Positions 38,180-50,067 of a stretch of DNA of 64,000 nt are shown piece after piece. The stretch covers positions 6,863,124 through 6,927,123 of the forward strand of contig CM021322.1 in assembly GCA_010645155.1 (NCBI GenBank), written 5' to 3'. Numbering within the stretch: the stretch's first letter is position 1; the number at the start of each line of letters is the position of its first letter. The notes under the pieces were generated by a model. The model saw only the letters and a program-made list of their open reading frames with translations. It was not told the origin of the DNA and did no database searches. Position numbers and translations under genes: made by a program. Origin of the DNA: Tigriopus japonicus. Its lineage: Eukaryota; Arthropoda; Copepoda; Harpacticoida; Harpacticidae.

Positions 38180-41100
38180 ATGAGGTTGGCAATGGTCATA
38201 GTCTTGATTCCAAACCTAATCGCCTCTAAAGAGTATCCAGTTCCTCCAAAATTTTGGACCGATGCTCAAATCCAAGCCCAAAACTTCTACCAGGATTGTC
38301 CCAATGGTTGGCTCACCATCACGGACCAAAACAGTGTTCAAGAGACACTACCCCAAAGCCCAAGAATGGTTTTGAATCAACCACCCAAGAAAGCTTTCCC
38401 AGTCGACTCATTTTGCGCCCTCATTATTGTTGATGGCATGAATCCCAATCAATCAATAAGAGTTCTTCAAAGGGCTAAACCATTTCGCAATGGAGTAACG
38501 ATATTACTATATGATGGTTCCTTGCCGAGTGAGCGTTGGTTGCCATTGGCTCTAAAGACCAAATACGCCTTCTTTTTGGCCAAGATGAATGGCACAGACC
38601 AAGGTTCAATTTCGTTGATTTGTCCTTTTGTTGAGGAGCATGCCGCCGATATTGAAATCAAGTGGGTTGGCACACTTGGATTCTTCGAAGATTTCATGAA
38701 AACGATGGCGAACCAATGTTTCCACAAGTTTGATGGTCATTGGCCAATGGTTTTTCGAGAGGTTCCACCTATGGTCTCCCGTGATCCTGTTTTCCCGGGT
38801 GAAGTCAAAGGATTTGAAGGTGACTTTGTGACCTTGTTAAGAGACCGTCTTAATATCAACACCAAGTTTATCCAAGACAATGGGACCTTTCCCATGTTGC
38901 CCAACGGACAAAGGATCCCTTCGATCATATACCCGGTATGATGAAAGGTGATTAAGGTTTGCTTGAATACAGTAAATGAGGTGTTCCTTTCAGCTTTACT
39001 CTTACGACGCTCGAATGATATTTGGAGCGTCTCCAGCTCACGTAAATTTTTACGCCTTTGGAGACTTCTCGGTAAATCTTTATACGTCCACCGCTCATTA
39101 TTGCACAAGGTATCCACAACCGTTGCCCAATTATCAGAACCTCGTCAAAGTGTTTCCTCTGAACGTTTGGTTATTGATGTTACTGACCAATTTGATCTGC
39201 TCTGTGGTGATGTATGGCATGTATCGGTTTTATGCATCCAACGAAATTTTGACTTATCCAACGATTGGATCAATAAGGGCTACGTTCCTGGATTTCCTGG
39301 TTCGGATCAATTTAGGCATCATGGAACCCGATCCCATTTCCTGGTTTAAGACACATTCGGCCGGTAAAAAAGCGGGAAATAGTGTAAACGATTATTTTTG
39401 ATTGATTGATGTGTAGGGACGGGCAAAACGTCCAAAATAGTTTTGGTAACATAAACTAATGTTAAAGCATATTTTCTTTCCACAGCAAAACATCTATCAC
39501 ATTGCATTTTAGCTTAGTTTTTTTAATTTTTTTTTTTGCGGATTTTTTATTACCGCTACAAGGAATGCGATTCCCTGTAAATTGAAGGATTTTTCCCGAC
39601 AGCTTCAATCCGACCCCCAACAGGATTCGAACCTACGCCGTCTGGGGAAGCACTTACACTCGGCACCTTTAAGAACGCGCTAGTACGCGTGGCCACTCTG
39701 GCTTCCTTTAATAATTAATATTTGATTTAAGTTATCTTTGAGTTAAGGATTTAAAAACAGCTTTTACTGTTGTCTTAAATCTTCTCGCCAGTTTGCTTGT
39801 CTTCCTCATTAAACTATATTAAAACATAATAAAAGAACTACATCTTAAACAACTAAAGATTTTTTTTGAAGATGCCTGGGCTTGCGTATTATAGGTTAAC
39901 AAAAGATAATCAATATCTAAAATTTTGGAGGGCTGGTTTTTGCGCGATTTTTGGTAACTTTAAGCCTATGTTTATTTGCACTTTTTGCCCGTCCTTATTG
40001 ATTAGGTTGATTATTCTCCCAGGGAGCTTCTTCTCTGGAGTATTTTACATCTATGCCACGTTCTTGGGATTCTTCTACACCTCCATGTTTTTGGCCACTT
40101 TGGTTTCGGTGGAACGTGAGACTCCGGTTAATACTGCTAGTGACGCTTTGGCGAGAGGTGCCAATGTTTACATACACAAAATGTTGAGCATGTCAAGGTA
40201 ACATAAAAATCCTCAATCCAAAAAGTTGTTTCATACTGTTTTAGCACGATTTTTTAAAAATATATACGCAATAAGTTTAAAATGCAAGAGAGTTGCTACT
40301 CCATATCCACATACAGGGTTCGGTGAAAAGATCTTTACACTTTGTTTTTGCAAATTAAATCAAGAACTGTGCAAATCCACGCGTAAAAATACAACATAAT
40401 TCTATAGGATAAAAAACTAAACCAACAAACCATGAGCTAGAGCGTGTTATGTGTCTCAGAATCTTTTTTTTTATGACTCAGCTTTATTTCATTCGATATT
40501 CATTCATTTGAAGTGTACATTATGATTAGCCAAATGTCCCTTTAGAGATCGTCCAATACTCCGATGAGTGTGTTATTAGGACGACCCCTTTCAGTTCTGT
40601 TTATTTTTGAGGGGGGGGGTGTGTGTGAAGTTTTTTTGTTTTTGTTTTTCCGGGCTCTGCAAGCTATTTGCTCACATGTAATATAATAATAATGATAATA
40701 AGATGAATGCATGGATAGAGAGAGAAGAGAAAGGAAAGGAAGGTTTATGAAAGATTTCTGAGAAAGCATCATCCAAATGTGCCCAAAAAAATATGATCCA
40801 CGTCCTTTGGATCCAGGCAAGAACCTTACACAGATTGCAAAGTGGCAGAGTAAGGCTGACAAGCCTGTCTGGACTCTCAGCACCACAAACATCACACCCC
40901 ACAAAACACCACAAAAATCATTTTGCCCGTTTCCATTCGCTTTTAGGCCTGACTTGGAAAGTTTTCAGCTTCTCCCAAAGGCGGTTCAAGAAGTGGGACT
41001 GATGGCCAACCGACGAGGAACTGTTTTTGATCTAGGTTGGGATGCAGTACCCGCCCAAGGATTTGAGGAAATGAAAACCCAGGGGGCTGCAGTTGTCATT

Positions 41101-41619
41101 GGAGGTAAGAAATTAAATTTCTGTAATAATTACCGATCGTAAGTGAAGCCCCTACGGTAGCTACATTTGACCTCAAGGCCTAGGTCAGGACAAAGCTCGT
41201 AAATGCTCTTGAAAACACGCAGAAATTAAATCCAAAAGTAATCAAAGAGATTGATCAATAGCATGTTGCCAATTTCAGTGTCCAGAACCTCGTCGAATTA
41301 TGTCGTGAATTCAGTTTGGGACGGAAAATACATCGGGACTGAACCTATTCATGCTCCTTGGCAAATTGCGGTCCACTTTCCGAAATACGCCCCTTGGGGT
41401 CCACTTATCAATAATATGACTATGCGAATGATAGATTCGGGAATCATGGATCGCTTTAGTGGTCGATACACGGTTATGAAAATGAAAAGTGAGGACGTCT
41501 TTGAAGCGATTCGTTTGGACCAATTGTTGGCTGCCTTTATTTTATTGGTGGGCGGGTCAACTTTAGCAACGATTGCCTTTTCACTCGAGCTTCAGGCTAA
41601 ATGTTGCAAATCTCCTTAA
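38180..41619 (+). CDS. Divergent ionotropic receptor (IR) gene A
   Basis: IRs are variant ionotropic glutamate receptors, mostly chemosensory cation channels in arthropods. Five exons (38180-38935, 38994-39363, 40023-40197, 40947-41104, 41279-41619) join in phases 0, 1, 2, 1 to give 599 aa. The start at 38180 gives a signal peptide (MRLAMVIVLIPNLIAS). A divergent N-terminal and S1 region fills exon 1. M1 is about 308-330 (WLLMLLTNLICSVVMY). A pore-loop-like FLDFLVRINLG follows, then M3 in exon 3 (FYIYATFLGFFYTSMFLATLVS) and the S2 lobe with PKYAPWGP. M4 is about 568-590. Intron 2 carries a hAT MITE and a SINE; intron 4 carries a LINE scrap. The receptor subtype and ligand cannot be told. An AATAAA lies at about 41914. 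Confidence 0.87.
39414..39997. mobile_element. hAT-type MITE, copy 2, in IR-A intron 2
   Basis: Ends TAGGGACGGGCAAAA and TTTTTGCCCGTCCTTA, flanked by TTGATGTG and TTGATTAG (6 of 8 agree). Its right end is only about 25 bases from the exon 3 acceptor at 40022. A SINE is nested in it at 39538-39706. Confidence 0.8.
39538..39706 (-). repeat. tRNA-derived SINE with LINE-B tail
   Basis: Reading minus: a class II (Leu/Ser-like) tRNA head starting GGAAGCCAGAGTGGCCA, a B box GGTTCGAATCC, a short body, and the tail TTTACAGGGAATCGCATTCC... that ends in A-rich sequence. The tail hairpin (39557-39579) is the same as the 3' end of LINE-B. It is most likely mobilised by that LINE. Confidence 0.8.
41137..41225 (-). 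mobile_element. LINE-B scrap in IR-A intron 4
   Basis: The sequence around AGGACAAAGCTCGTAAATGC matches LINE-B at about 35690-35770 (GLCPNPGFEISCSDRRG region). Short truncated remnant. Confidence 0.65.
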
Positions 41620-42574
41620 GCACTTTAAGTTCAAAAGAGACTTGCAGGCGGATTTTTTGGCCATTCTTTTTCTTTGCTCTAATCATTTAGTTCATGATTT
41701 TGGAAACACTATCTAACAGAGGGAGGGAGTGTCCAAAGAGGGGCTAGAACCTAAGGATGGTCAAGAACTCTTGGGTCAAAGCTTACTTGACATATTTCCA
41801 TTGACAAGCCCCAATTTATTGTATGCATTTAAGTGTTTGTAGTTATTGTTAGTTTGAACAGATGATTGATTGTTTTCCCGCGACATCACTTTTCTTTGTG
41901 TTTTCTTGGCAAATAAAGGCAAGCCCATGCCAGGCTTGAATCGCAATTAACCTCAACAAAATGGAAATCAACCCGAAATAGCCCATCAGGAACAAATGCA
42001 TGACGAACTTTCCTCTCCAGAGCTAAACAGACAGGGTGGATCATGTAAGTTTTTGCATTCTACTAAACATCCGACTTTACATTGTTCCCAAAAAAGTGTG
42101 TACTGAAGGGCCCTTTTGTTAGACCATAAAACTCGCTGTTTGTGACTTGACCACAAAAGAAAATTAAAAAAGGAATTTTTTTTTTCAAAAATCCACTAAA
42201 TTTTAAGTAATATTGATTGGAAATTTCATGTTCATAATCATTTATAAATCATAATCGTGTTTGTAAGTGAAAAATTTGAACAATTCAAAAATTAGAAGCC
42301 TATGAGGTAAAGGTCAAAACAACTAAACAGATACTTTAATTAGTACCGCAAATTGAACTGATTTTTTAAAACAAAAGCATTTGTGCCACTTCCGCTTTTT
42401 TTAACTATGAATCACTTTACAAACTACACGGACAGGGTTGGTTCTTTTCCACTCAGTCGTCAATAATTTCGGAAGATCTGATTGGGCAGTTTTTCCAGGT
42501 CCTTCTCCACTTTTTGAAATTTTACAAAAATCCCTCTGAGCCCTGCCATAAAGGGTTGTGAAAATGGTGGAATT
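41620..42574. other. Non-coding spacer
   Basis: 3' flank of IR gene A. Apart from AATAAA at about 41914 I recognise nothing. Confidence 0.45.
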
Positions 42575-42785
42575 TTCACTACCACATCAAGGAATACGAT
42601 TCCCTGTAAGCAACAAATCACAAAAAGAATTTGGACGATTAAAATTTTAACGAAATTTGAACCCTCTGAATTTAGAATATTAGGTATTATTTTGATGCCT
42701 ATGGCTCTACTAACGAGTTATTGTTGGCAAATATGGACAGCCCTTGTGTAGTGGGTTGATCAGGAATAGTAATAAAAAATACCTA
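42575..42785 (-). mobile_element. LINE-B 3' end remnant
   Basis: The minus strand matches the LINE-B C terminus (TIPDQPT...GL) and, beyond it, the 3' tail hairpin at 42586-42607 (TCAAGGAATACGATTCCCTG). Confidence 0.7.
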
Positions 42786-42786
42786 G

Positions 42787-42886
42787 CCCAGTGGAAAGGT
42801 GGGTGGCGGCGAAGGGCTGGCCACGGAAAGGTGGGTGGCGGCGAAGGGCTGGCCACGGAAAGGTGGGTGGCGGCGAAGGGCTGACC
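42787..42886. repeat. GC-rich 32-bp minisatellite
   Basis: Three copies of a 32-bp unit (GGAAAGGTGGGTGGCGGCGA...) directly beside the LINE-B remnant. Its GC content is far above the surroundings. It produces proline-rich reading frames on the minus strand that are not genes. Confidence 0.9.
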
Positions 42887-43142
42887 ATGGAAACTTGGGC
42901 AAAAGGCCACGGAAGAGGGTGCAGGTTTCCGACCTGCCACCATGTCCATGGTGTTTAACGATCATAGAATTGGTGAGACAGAGGGCAGCAGATCGGAAAA
43001 ACCGACTGCACCATGTCAAAGCTGTGATGAAAGATCGAAGTTGACTATTGTATTTTCAGGAAAGAAAGGTTTTAATAGAACAGGATGAATAATTGCAAGT
43101 AGGAGAGAGAAAGCATGAGCATAGGACTAAACAGCAACTAAT

Positions 43143-43300
43143 TGAACAATGAGCAATGAAGGAGCCTGATAAAAAAGATAAGCGAACTTCATTATCTTCT
43201 TACCCTTCATGCCCTCAATTTCTTGAGATTTGAAGGTGCTCTTGGAGCACAAGCGAAACCTCTATATATCATTTGTTAAAACTCAAATATGTTGAGTGAC
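43143..43300 (-). mobile_element. LINE-B fragment
   Basis: Matches LINE-B around 35600-35720 (AACAATGAAGGAGCC..., GGTGCTCT...), with small indels. Decayed. Confidence 0.65.
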
Positions 43301-43672
43301 TCTGAATTTTCTTATTTTGTGGCATAATATTAATAAAAAAGGGTCAAATTTATACTTTTATTCATAAAATGGAAAAACAAGGAAAGACCCCGAAAAAGAA
43401 CCAAAGTATCCAGAATCAGAAAAACTGCCAAGCATTTTCTCTGAACTAACCCTGTTCCTACATCTACGTACGTAATTGCTAGGTTGAGAAACAGTATTAA
43501 ATCAAATGTAGTGTCTCTCACGGCAACGTCAATCAATGTGGGATTGGAAAAGTGACATTTAAATTCAAGATGAATTAGCTTACAGTCAAAGGTCCATTTT
43601 TTCAGAGGGTGTTATCCTTCCAAATGAACCCGGTTCTTTGTCCAATTGACAACGAAAAGCCTGACAGTTAAC

Positions 43673-46600
43673 ATGTCACTGTCAAACTCTCTTTTCGTAG
43701 GCATTTTCCTGAATTATTTCAATCCATGTCTTGGCTTCAACATGGAGCTTTTGGACACTCTAAAAGCATCATTTAGTAACTATTTTAGTTCTCAGTGCCT
43801 CAATGGTTATTTATTAACAACCATGCCAATGTCATTATCAACACCATCACCGGACTCCAATTGGACTCATTTTTTGTTTGACAATGCAATGGCGCGATTC
43901 GAAACGATCACCACTCAAACTTCTTGCTCTTTGAACATTCTCACCAAATCAAATTTGAACCGAACCCAAACCACCCTTGAAAGAATAAAAAAATTTCGAA
44001 CCTCCTTCACCATTGTGGTTTTGCCAGATTCTCAAGGTTTGGGCTTATGGTTTGAATTGGCGACTCGGGCCCATTCGGCATTAGTAGCTTTGATTTCGGA
44101 TACATCTGAAGAGGTGGTTCAGTTGTTCCTCATTTGCCCATTTGGACCATTTTTGGACTATAATGTACCGTTTGTCGTGTGGAGGACTGGCTCAGGTTTC
44201 ACTGTCGACCCCATTGAGAAATTCAAAGACTCTTGTCACGGTATTCATGGAACATGGAACATTAGTTACGTACCTTTTGTACCCACTTTATATAACAATG
44301 GAACAAATGGAACTGCCCCCTATGGATTTGAAGTGGAAGTGGCGAAGCGAATAGAAGAAAAATTGGGAATCACATTTCAATATGAATGGCATGGTTGGTC
44401 ATTTCAGAGATACAAGGGATATGATATAACCAAACAACTAGTTGAGGTATAAACATATTTGCCCGAGTTAAGCTTTTTTTCATGCCATTGTGACCAAATG
44501 GCGGTAAGAAAATCAATTTTTTTTTTCACTTTTCACTCAGTTTTGAATTACAATCAATTAGATTAGATTTGAATTGGAAGTTAGGTCATAAGGTATGTTG
44601 TTAAACATTGGACTTAATCCGGTTTTTTCCTCGTCAGATCGCCAAGAATGAAAAGCCTTTCGGAATTGGTGTGCGATTGATCAGAGCGCCCAACGAGTTG
44701 TTTGCAGATTTCACGGGTGTCTTCTTTTACATTGAAACTTTTTATGGATCGCGGATGCCTAAAGAGCTCCCCAATTATTTAAGCGCCATCAATGTCTTTT
44801 CAACTCAGACCTGGCTTTCCATGATCCTAGTGAATCTGCTCTTTTCCTTTGCTCTCTTTTCAATTCACAAGAGTTACCAGTGTGAAACTTTAAGATCTCA
44901 TGTAAAGACAAAGTCCGGTCTACTTGTGGATTTCTTGATTCGGATCAATCTCGGACTGACTGAACCAGAGCGGTTTAGATGGTTCCCAAACCTATGTGGG
45001 GGTAAATAAGTTATAAAGGAATTTGTCAATCAAGACCTAGCTATGTTTTATTTAGTCAATAACACCTAATGAAATGAGGTGAATTCGAACCATCTTAAGA
45101 ACTCTTTCTTTTTGAAAAATATCCCTTAAAAAGCTCTAAAAATGGAATCTTTTAACAAAATTTGGCTTTGATTTGAAAAACAAACAAACTTGAAGTTGAA
45201 AGTGATTGATCCGACAAAATGGATTGTGTTTCGTGTAATCCTATGAATCCTATGATGTTAAAACGCAATTTTTTGGCCAGCTTTACAAGAGGTGTGTCAC
45301 CTAAAAGGAAACTGTTAAAAAGCCTTGTAAGTTCGCACACGAGAAGTACAGTAATCGTTCCTTTACTTGCTGACATACAGATAATAAAACCAAAGTGATA
45401 TCTTGGCTCAACAAATACAAAATTGTCGTGCATCAAACTTACATAGCACTTTGACAGTAATGAAGTGAAGGCTGTGGCTTGGTGAAGGTTGAGAGAGAAC
45501 AGCCGGTGGACAACTCGCGGGATGCTTGGAAACGTGGAGCCACGGTCTATTTCACGAATCGGGCCGAATATGTGTAGTAAGTTTGGAACAAATTTGAATC
45601 CTCGAAAAAAACTACTAAGTCCCAAATTGCTCGTTAGTCCAGATTTGCCAGCCTTTAAATTGTATTCCGAGGACCTTCAGAAGGCAAGTTTGTTGGCCAT
45701 CGAAACTGGGGGAGTGTATGAAATGAGTTTGGTGAGCGACATCGCGAAACACGCTCAAAGGGATATTGAAGATAATGGAGCAGTTTTTGCGGCAGGAGGT
45801 ATGTTTTTACAAAGTCCTGATTTTTGACTTGAGGCCGTTGTCTAGTAATCTAGAGAGAATGTCTGAAACTTTCCGACATTTTAGTCAACAATAAATTGGC
45901 CTTTACAAAAGCACATGGTTGAAAGGGTAAATGATCTGATACAAAGACAACTTCCAGAATGTTTGGGATTGAAGCTCTGCACGAAGAATACAAAGCTCTT
46001 TCGCACTTATCAAACCGATATTTTTCAAAATTCCTATTAAAGCCAGGTAAAGGATGAACCAGGTAATAAATGACTAATTTGTCTTTATAGGAGCTCGAAC
46101 CTCAACAACGAGGATTACGGCCTTGGCCCAAAATCTTTATGAATCCAAAGAAAACATGATAACTTCAATTCCGGCCACATTTTTTGGTAAGATTGATTAG
46201 TAATTGCTATTGACGCTCAATTTTTTGGACCTTCAATATAAAAAGAAGAATATTGATGGGACTCCTGACAAATATAAAAAGGTCTCCGAATGTAACGTTT
46301 TTAAAATATGCATCACTGATAAAAACAATGTAAAAGGAAGAAGTCGTAGAACAAAAAAATGCATTACGAATCTTCACTCCCAACAGACCATATTTATTTA
46401 AAAAAGTGAGCACAAAGAACTGTGTGTGTTGTGATCGATTTCAACTGAATGACTTAATTTGGGGTTCAATGAAAACCATGAAAATATCCATGTATGTTTT
46501 AACCACAATCTACATTGTCACTTCTCTAATAAGCTTATTTGAACTCTTACTTTTATTTATTTTTTTGCACCTATGCACCCATATTGATCTTTTGACCTTT

Positions 46601-47086
46601 TTTAAAACTTTTCAATTGTTTTTTGATTCCAATTCAAGGAAATCTTTAGTAATCCTCAGTTATTTAAGATTTCCTTGCTCTTTTTGTAAATGCTTTTTGA
46701 AACCGCTCCACATTAAGATTGAACAACGCACAAGGGGAAAGACAATTTTATTACGTTGGGTGAAAAGTGAACTAAAGTGAGTTATTCTATTTATCATATT
46801 TTGTCAATTAGTTCCCAAATATGCTCCATGGGGTCCTCGGGTGGCTCAAATTCAGGAAAGGTTGGTGAGCAGTGGAATTGTGGACCACATTGCGAAAAAG
46901 TATGTTGTGCCCAAGGATCAACCCGAAGATGCTTTGATCCCGTTAACACTGGAACATTTGGCAAGCGCTTGGATTTTGCTGGCGATTGGATACGTTATGA
47001 GCACTCTCACCTTCATCCACGAGCGAAATCTGTGCAAATTTGTTCGATCCAATCGAACATCCAACTACGACAAAAATACGCCATAG
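43673..47086 (+). CDS. Divergent ionotropic receptor (IR) gene B, M3 region abnormal
   Basis: A paralogue of genes A and C in tandem with A. Exons are 43673-44446, 44638-45001, a third exon ending at 45576, then 45638-45798, 46091-46186 and 46812-47086. The phases match gene C. Start 43673 gives a signal peptide (MSLSNSLFVGIFLNYF). M1 is LSMILVNLLFSFALFSI; the pore-side FLIRINLGLTEPE and NLCGG follow; M4 is SAWILLAIGYVMSTLTF. Exon 3 should hold M3 but only its second half is recognisable, from about 45471 (KVEREQPVDNS, AWKRGATVYF). The upstream 6-7 codons are not hydrophobic and a stop precedes them at 45461-45463. Either M3 has been lost, making this a pseudogene, or the exon is misread. All other splice sites look good. 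Confidence 0.75.
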
Positions 47087-47253
47087 TAGAAAATTGAAGA
47101 TTAATCTGCATTCACATTTAGCAACCAATTTCGGAGCAGTTTATTGCGAAGGACTTGAAAAAAATAATCCCATCAGAGATATTTACATTTGAGGTGTTCT
47201 GTTCGTTGGAATCACATGTTTAACTTTCTTTTGCGATCAATTAATGCCGCTAT

Positions 47254-47757
47254 ACAAGAAGCACTGGAATCATGGAGTGGGAGGCAGGCAATGAGAATAA
47301 TGATTTCCAGTAAGAACAATTCAATTACGTTCTTCTGCAAATGAGACCTTGCATATGTTGACAAGAATACGTATTTTGATTTCCAGCTCAATCGAATGTC
47401 GGAGACAAGTTGACAAGAATACGTATTTTGATTTCAAGCTCAATCGAACGTCGGAGACAAAAGTTCTGCTCTCTCAAAGTTCAGTGCAAATCCTACCGAG
47501 AATGAATGAACTAGCCCTTTTGTGGTAATCGTTTTACCACAAAAGGGCGAGTTCATTCATTCTATGCTCTCTTCAGTTTATAAGTTTGAGAAGGCATAAC
47601 TTTTCACTCCGGCATTCGATTGGGCTGAAATTTGAAATACGTGTTCTTCTCAATGCAAGCCAGTCTCATTTGCGGAAGAACGCAAATGGTTCGTTTCTGC
47701 TGGAAATCATAATTCTCATTGCTAGCCTCCCACTCCATGATTTCCATGCTTCTTGCG
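47254..47757. repeat. Palindromic MITE, family E copy 2
   Basis: Ends CAAGAAGC and GCTTCTTG. The flanks CGCTATA on both sides suggest a 7-bp (perhaps 8-bp) duplication. The centre is a hairpin of CCCTTTTGTGGTAA and its complement near 47514-47547. An internal 40-bp segment (ACAAGAATACGTATTTTGAT) is duplicated in tandem in the left arm. Confidence 0.8.
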
Positions 47758-47769
47758 CTATATTATCAA

Positions 47770-48000
47770 AACGATCATAGACGAATAAAACATCAAGAGA
47801 AATTCTTCGATAGTGTTTAGCGACCAAATGAAGAAAGACTGACTTTTTACTAAACTTCTGAAAAAGAGCAATGGAGAGGATGAAAACGAATCGGAGTTTT
47901 TGATGAAAAAACTGAAATGGAACCTTAAAGACTTGAGGAACAATTGATTTAACATCATACATCAGTGATTGAGATCTCATGTTATTCACCAGTGCCTTCA
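47770..48000 (-). mobile_element. LINE-B reverse transcriptase scrap
   Basis: Minus translation YDVKSIVPQ...ILSIALFQKFSKK corresponds to LINE-B YDVKSGVPQ...[13 protein letters not shown] with frameshifts. The YADD motif is gone. Confidence 0.7.
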
Positions 48001-48009
48001 AACTCCCTT

Positions 48010-48262
48010 CTTCTAGGGAGGAGACGTGTTGTCGTGGTTAGCGCAGTTTCCTAAAGTGAGAGAGGTCCCAGGTTCGATTCTCCTCCCCGACCTTTCTCAA
48101 GGAAACTTTTAGACGTTAATCCACACCCACAGGCGGAGAACCATTCTGATACCGGACATGAGATTGCCTATCGGAAATGATTTGGACGATGTGATGGCTG
48201 GCTTCGCTGGCCGGGCGAGGCTCAACCCTCCGACCCTAGCACCAACAATCCAAAAAAAAAAA
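48010..48262 (+). repeat. tRNA-derived SINE, best copy
   Basis: The head has an A box (TGTCGTGGTTAGCGC) and a B box (GGTTCGATTCTCC). The body contains CTTTTAGACGTTAATCCACACCC and it ends in a run of about 12 A. This gives a pol III-type SINE of about 250 bp. Sister copies lie at 28416-28600 and 59398-59600. Confidence 0.85.
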
Positions 48263-48349
48263 AATGAACTAAATATTTCTGAAATACAATACAACACAAT
48301 TCAAAGTTTGTTGTAGAACTTGGGAGGTACAACACTAAAGCATCATTAA

Positions 48350-48763
48350 CAGGATTGGTCAGGAGATTATTCCTGAGATCCCAGGACGGGATTTCTCCTT
48401 CTGAAAACGGGATAAACGGGATTTACAATAATTTTTCAAAAATTGAGGGGTTTTACGGGATCGCGGGACAGGATTTTCTAATTGAAACCGGAGGTTCTAA
48501 AACATGTGCGAGTTGCAAGGTTTCAGGAATTTAAAGTGGCCAAAGCGAAATAAATGTCTGTCAAGGATAGAGTAAATTTGCCAAAGCATTTGTCTCTGAT
48601 CATTAAACAGACGTATTAGGATACATCTCAAAATTTTCGTTTTTTGTGTTTTAATTTAGAAAAATCGAAAATCCCCTGAATCCCGGAAAATCCCGTTTTA
48701 CCCCGTCCCTGGGATCCCAGGGACGGGATTTTCGGCGATGGGAATGGGACCAAACCATCCCTG
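48350..48763. mobile_element. hAT-type MITE
   Basis: 414 bp with ends CAGGATTGG and CCATCCCTG. Flanks ATCATTAA and ATCATCAA agree at 7 of 8 positions. The subterminal parts repeat GGGATCCCAGG(G)ACGGGATTT in inverted orientation. No coding. Confidence 0.8.
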
Positions 48764-49348
48764 ATCATCAAAGAGAGGACCACGTTTTCGGAGTTTTGCA
48801 AGGAAGCTTTTTCCTGATCCGAACATGGAGCACTCCGTGTAGGGCTTAAACATTTGCCAACTTTCCGCAACAGCCCTGGTTCGGATTCCGGGTTTCCCGA
48901 GTCCTTGTGGCCTTTGGTATTATTTTACATGCAGTAGCCACGTCTTTTGACAACTGAAATGGGCGAACCTGCGGTCATTCCCGAGGGCGAGGCAAAAATT
49001 AATGCTTGTTATCCTCTCGTAACGGACAACTTCGAAGCTGCGTTCTGACTCCAGGAAAGGAGGAATCGGATACAATACAATAGAAAGGAGACACACAAAT
49101 TTCTTGTTTTAGCATATTTTATTCTCATAACAATACGAACAAATTTACTGGTAAGAGTTTGCAATGCAGCCATGCAACCATAAGACGCAATGTAATTTCA
49201 ACGTTAGGAACGTGAAGCCTCATTTTTTGCAAAACCTGAAATATTCCCCAAATATGTAAAGATTATGTGAAGTGAGTAATTTCTAAACAAAAAGCTTGCA
49301 GTACGTAAATAGTACAAGAGTCAAAGTTGGAGACTTTTTTATTCGCCC
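48764..49348. other. Non-coding spacer
   Basis: No gene or shared repeat recognised. Confidence 0.45.
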
Positions 49349-49538
49349 GGATGATAGGTGCACTAATTCAAATGGCTCAAGTATACTAAAGTAGAGTATA
49401 AATAACGCTGTTTTAGTATAGTTTCTGTACATCAACTGCGTTTGAAAGGCAGCCGATGTACAGATGTAACGATGTCAAGCAACGTTACTTTGTCCTTTGG
49501 TATTCAAGCACTATACAAATTAGTGTACTTAACATCCT
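49349..49538. repeat. Palindromic MITE, family B copy 1
   Basis: Inverted repeat from GGATGATAGGTGCACTAATT to AATTAGTGTACTTAACATCC, centre near the CAGCCGATGTAC region. Confidence 0.75.
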
Positions 49539-49602
49539 GGATGTTAGGTCAGTTGTTGAGGTATTTTGGAAGTATGGTAGAAGCATATCTAGCAACATAG
49601 CC

Positions 49603-49799
49603 GGGATGTTAGGTGTACTAATTCAAATGGCTCAAGCATTCCAAAGTAGAGTGAGTATAAGTAACGCTGTTCGAGTATAATCTCTGTACATCAGCTGCCT
49701 TTCAAACGCAGCTCATGTACCGAGACCAAACTCTAGCAGCGTTATTTATACTATACTTTGGTATACTTGAGCCATTCAAATTAGTGCACCAAACATCCA
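49603..49799. repeat. Palindromic MITE, family B copy 2 (nested)
   Basis: From GGGATGTTAGGTGTACTAATT to AATTAGTGCACCAAACATCC. It matches copy 1 just upstream and is inserted in the left arm of a family A element. Confidence 0.75.
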
Positions 49800-49876
49800 C
49801 GCTATAAGAGGCAAATGAGGCGGAGTAGAAATAACCATGCTCGAAAAAGTTTCCTTACACAAGCTGCGATTTTTTT

Positions 49877-50067
49877 CAGTTTCTGCAATTTAATTTGTAA
49901 TTCCTCAAACTCCCCACATCCAAGATCCCAACAGATGCGATTTTTAATCTATAGGGAATCCATCCATATGCAATCCAAACGCAACATAAGTTGCGATTAT
50001 AAGTCGCAGCTGTGGGGATGTTAGATGTGGGGAGTTCAAGAAACTATAATGTAAGTTGCAGAAACTG
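49877..50067. repeat. Palindromic MITE, family C (nested)
   Basis: Ends CAGTTTCTGCAATTTAA and TAAGTTGCAGAAACTG, with inner arms CTCCCCACATC / GATGTGGGGAG. It occupies the loop of the family A element. A partial relative lies at about 50640-50700. Confidence 0.72.

Noticed and set aside
42710..43044. Proline- and glycine-rich frames on both strands
   Set aside because: Generated by the 32-bp minisatellite and a LINE-B remnant.
45152..45625. 157-codon minus-strand frame across IR gene B
   Set aside because: Antisense to exon 3 and its intron, no recognisable motif.
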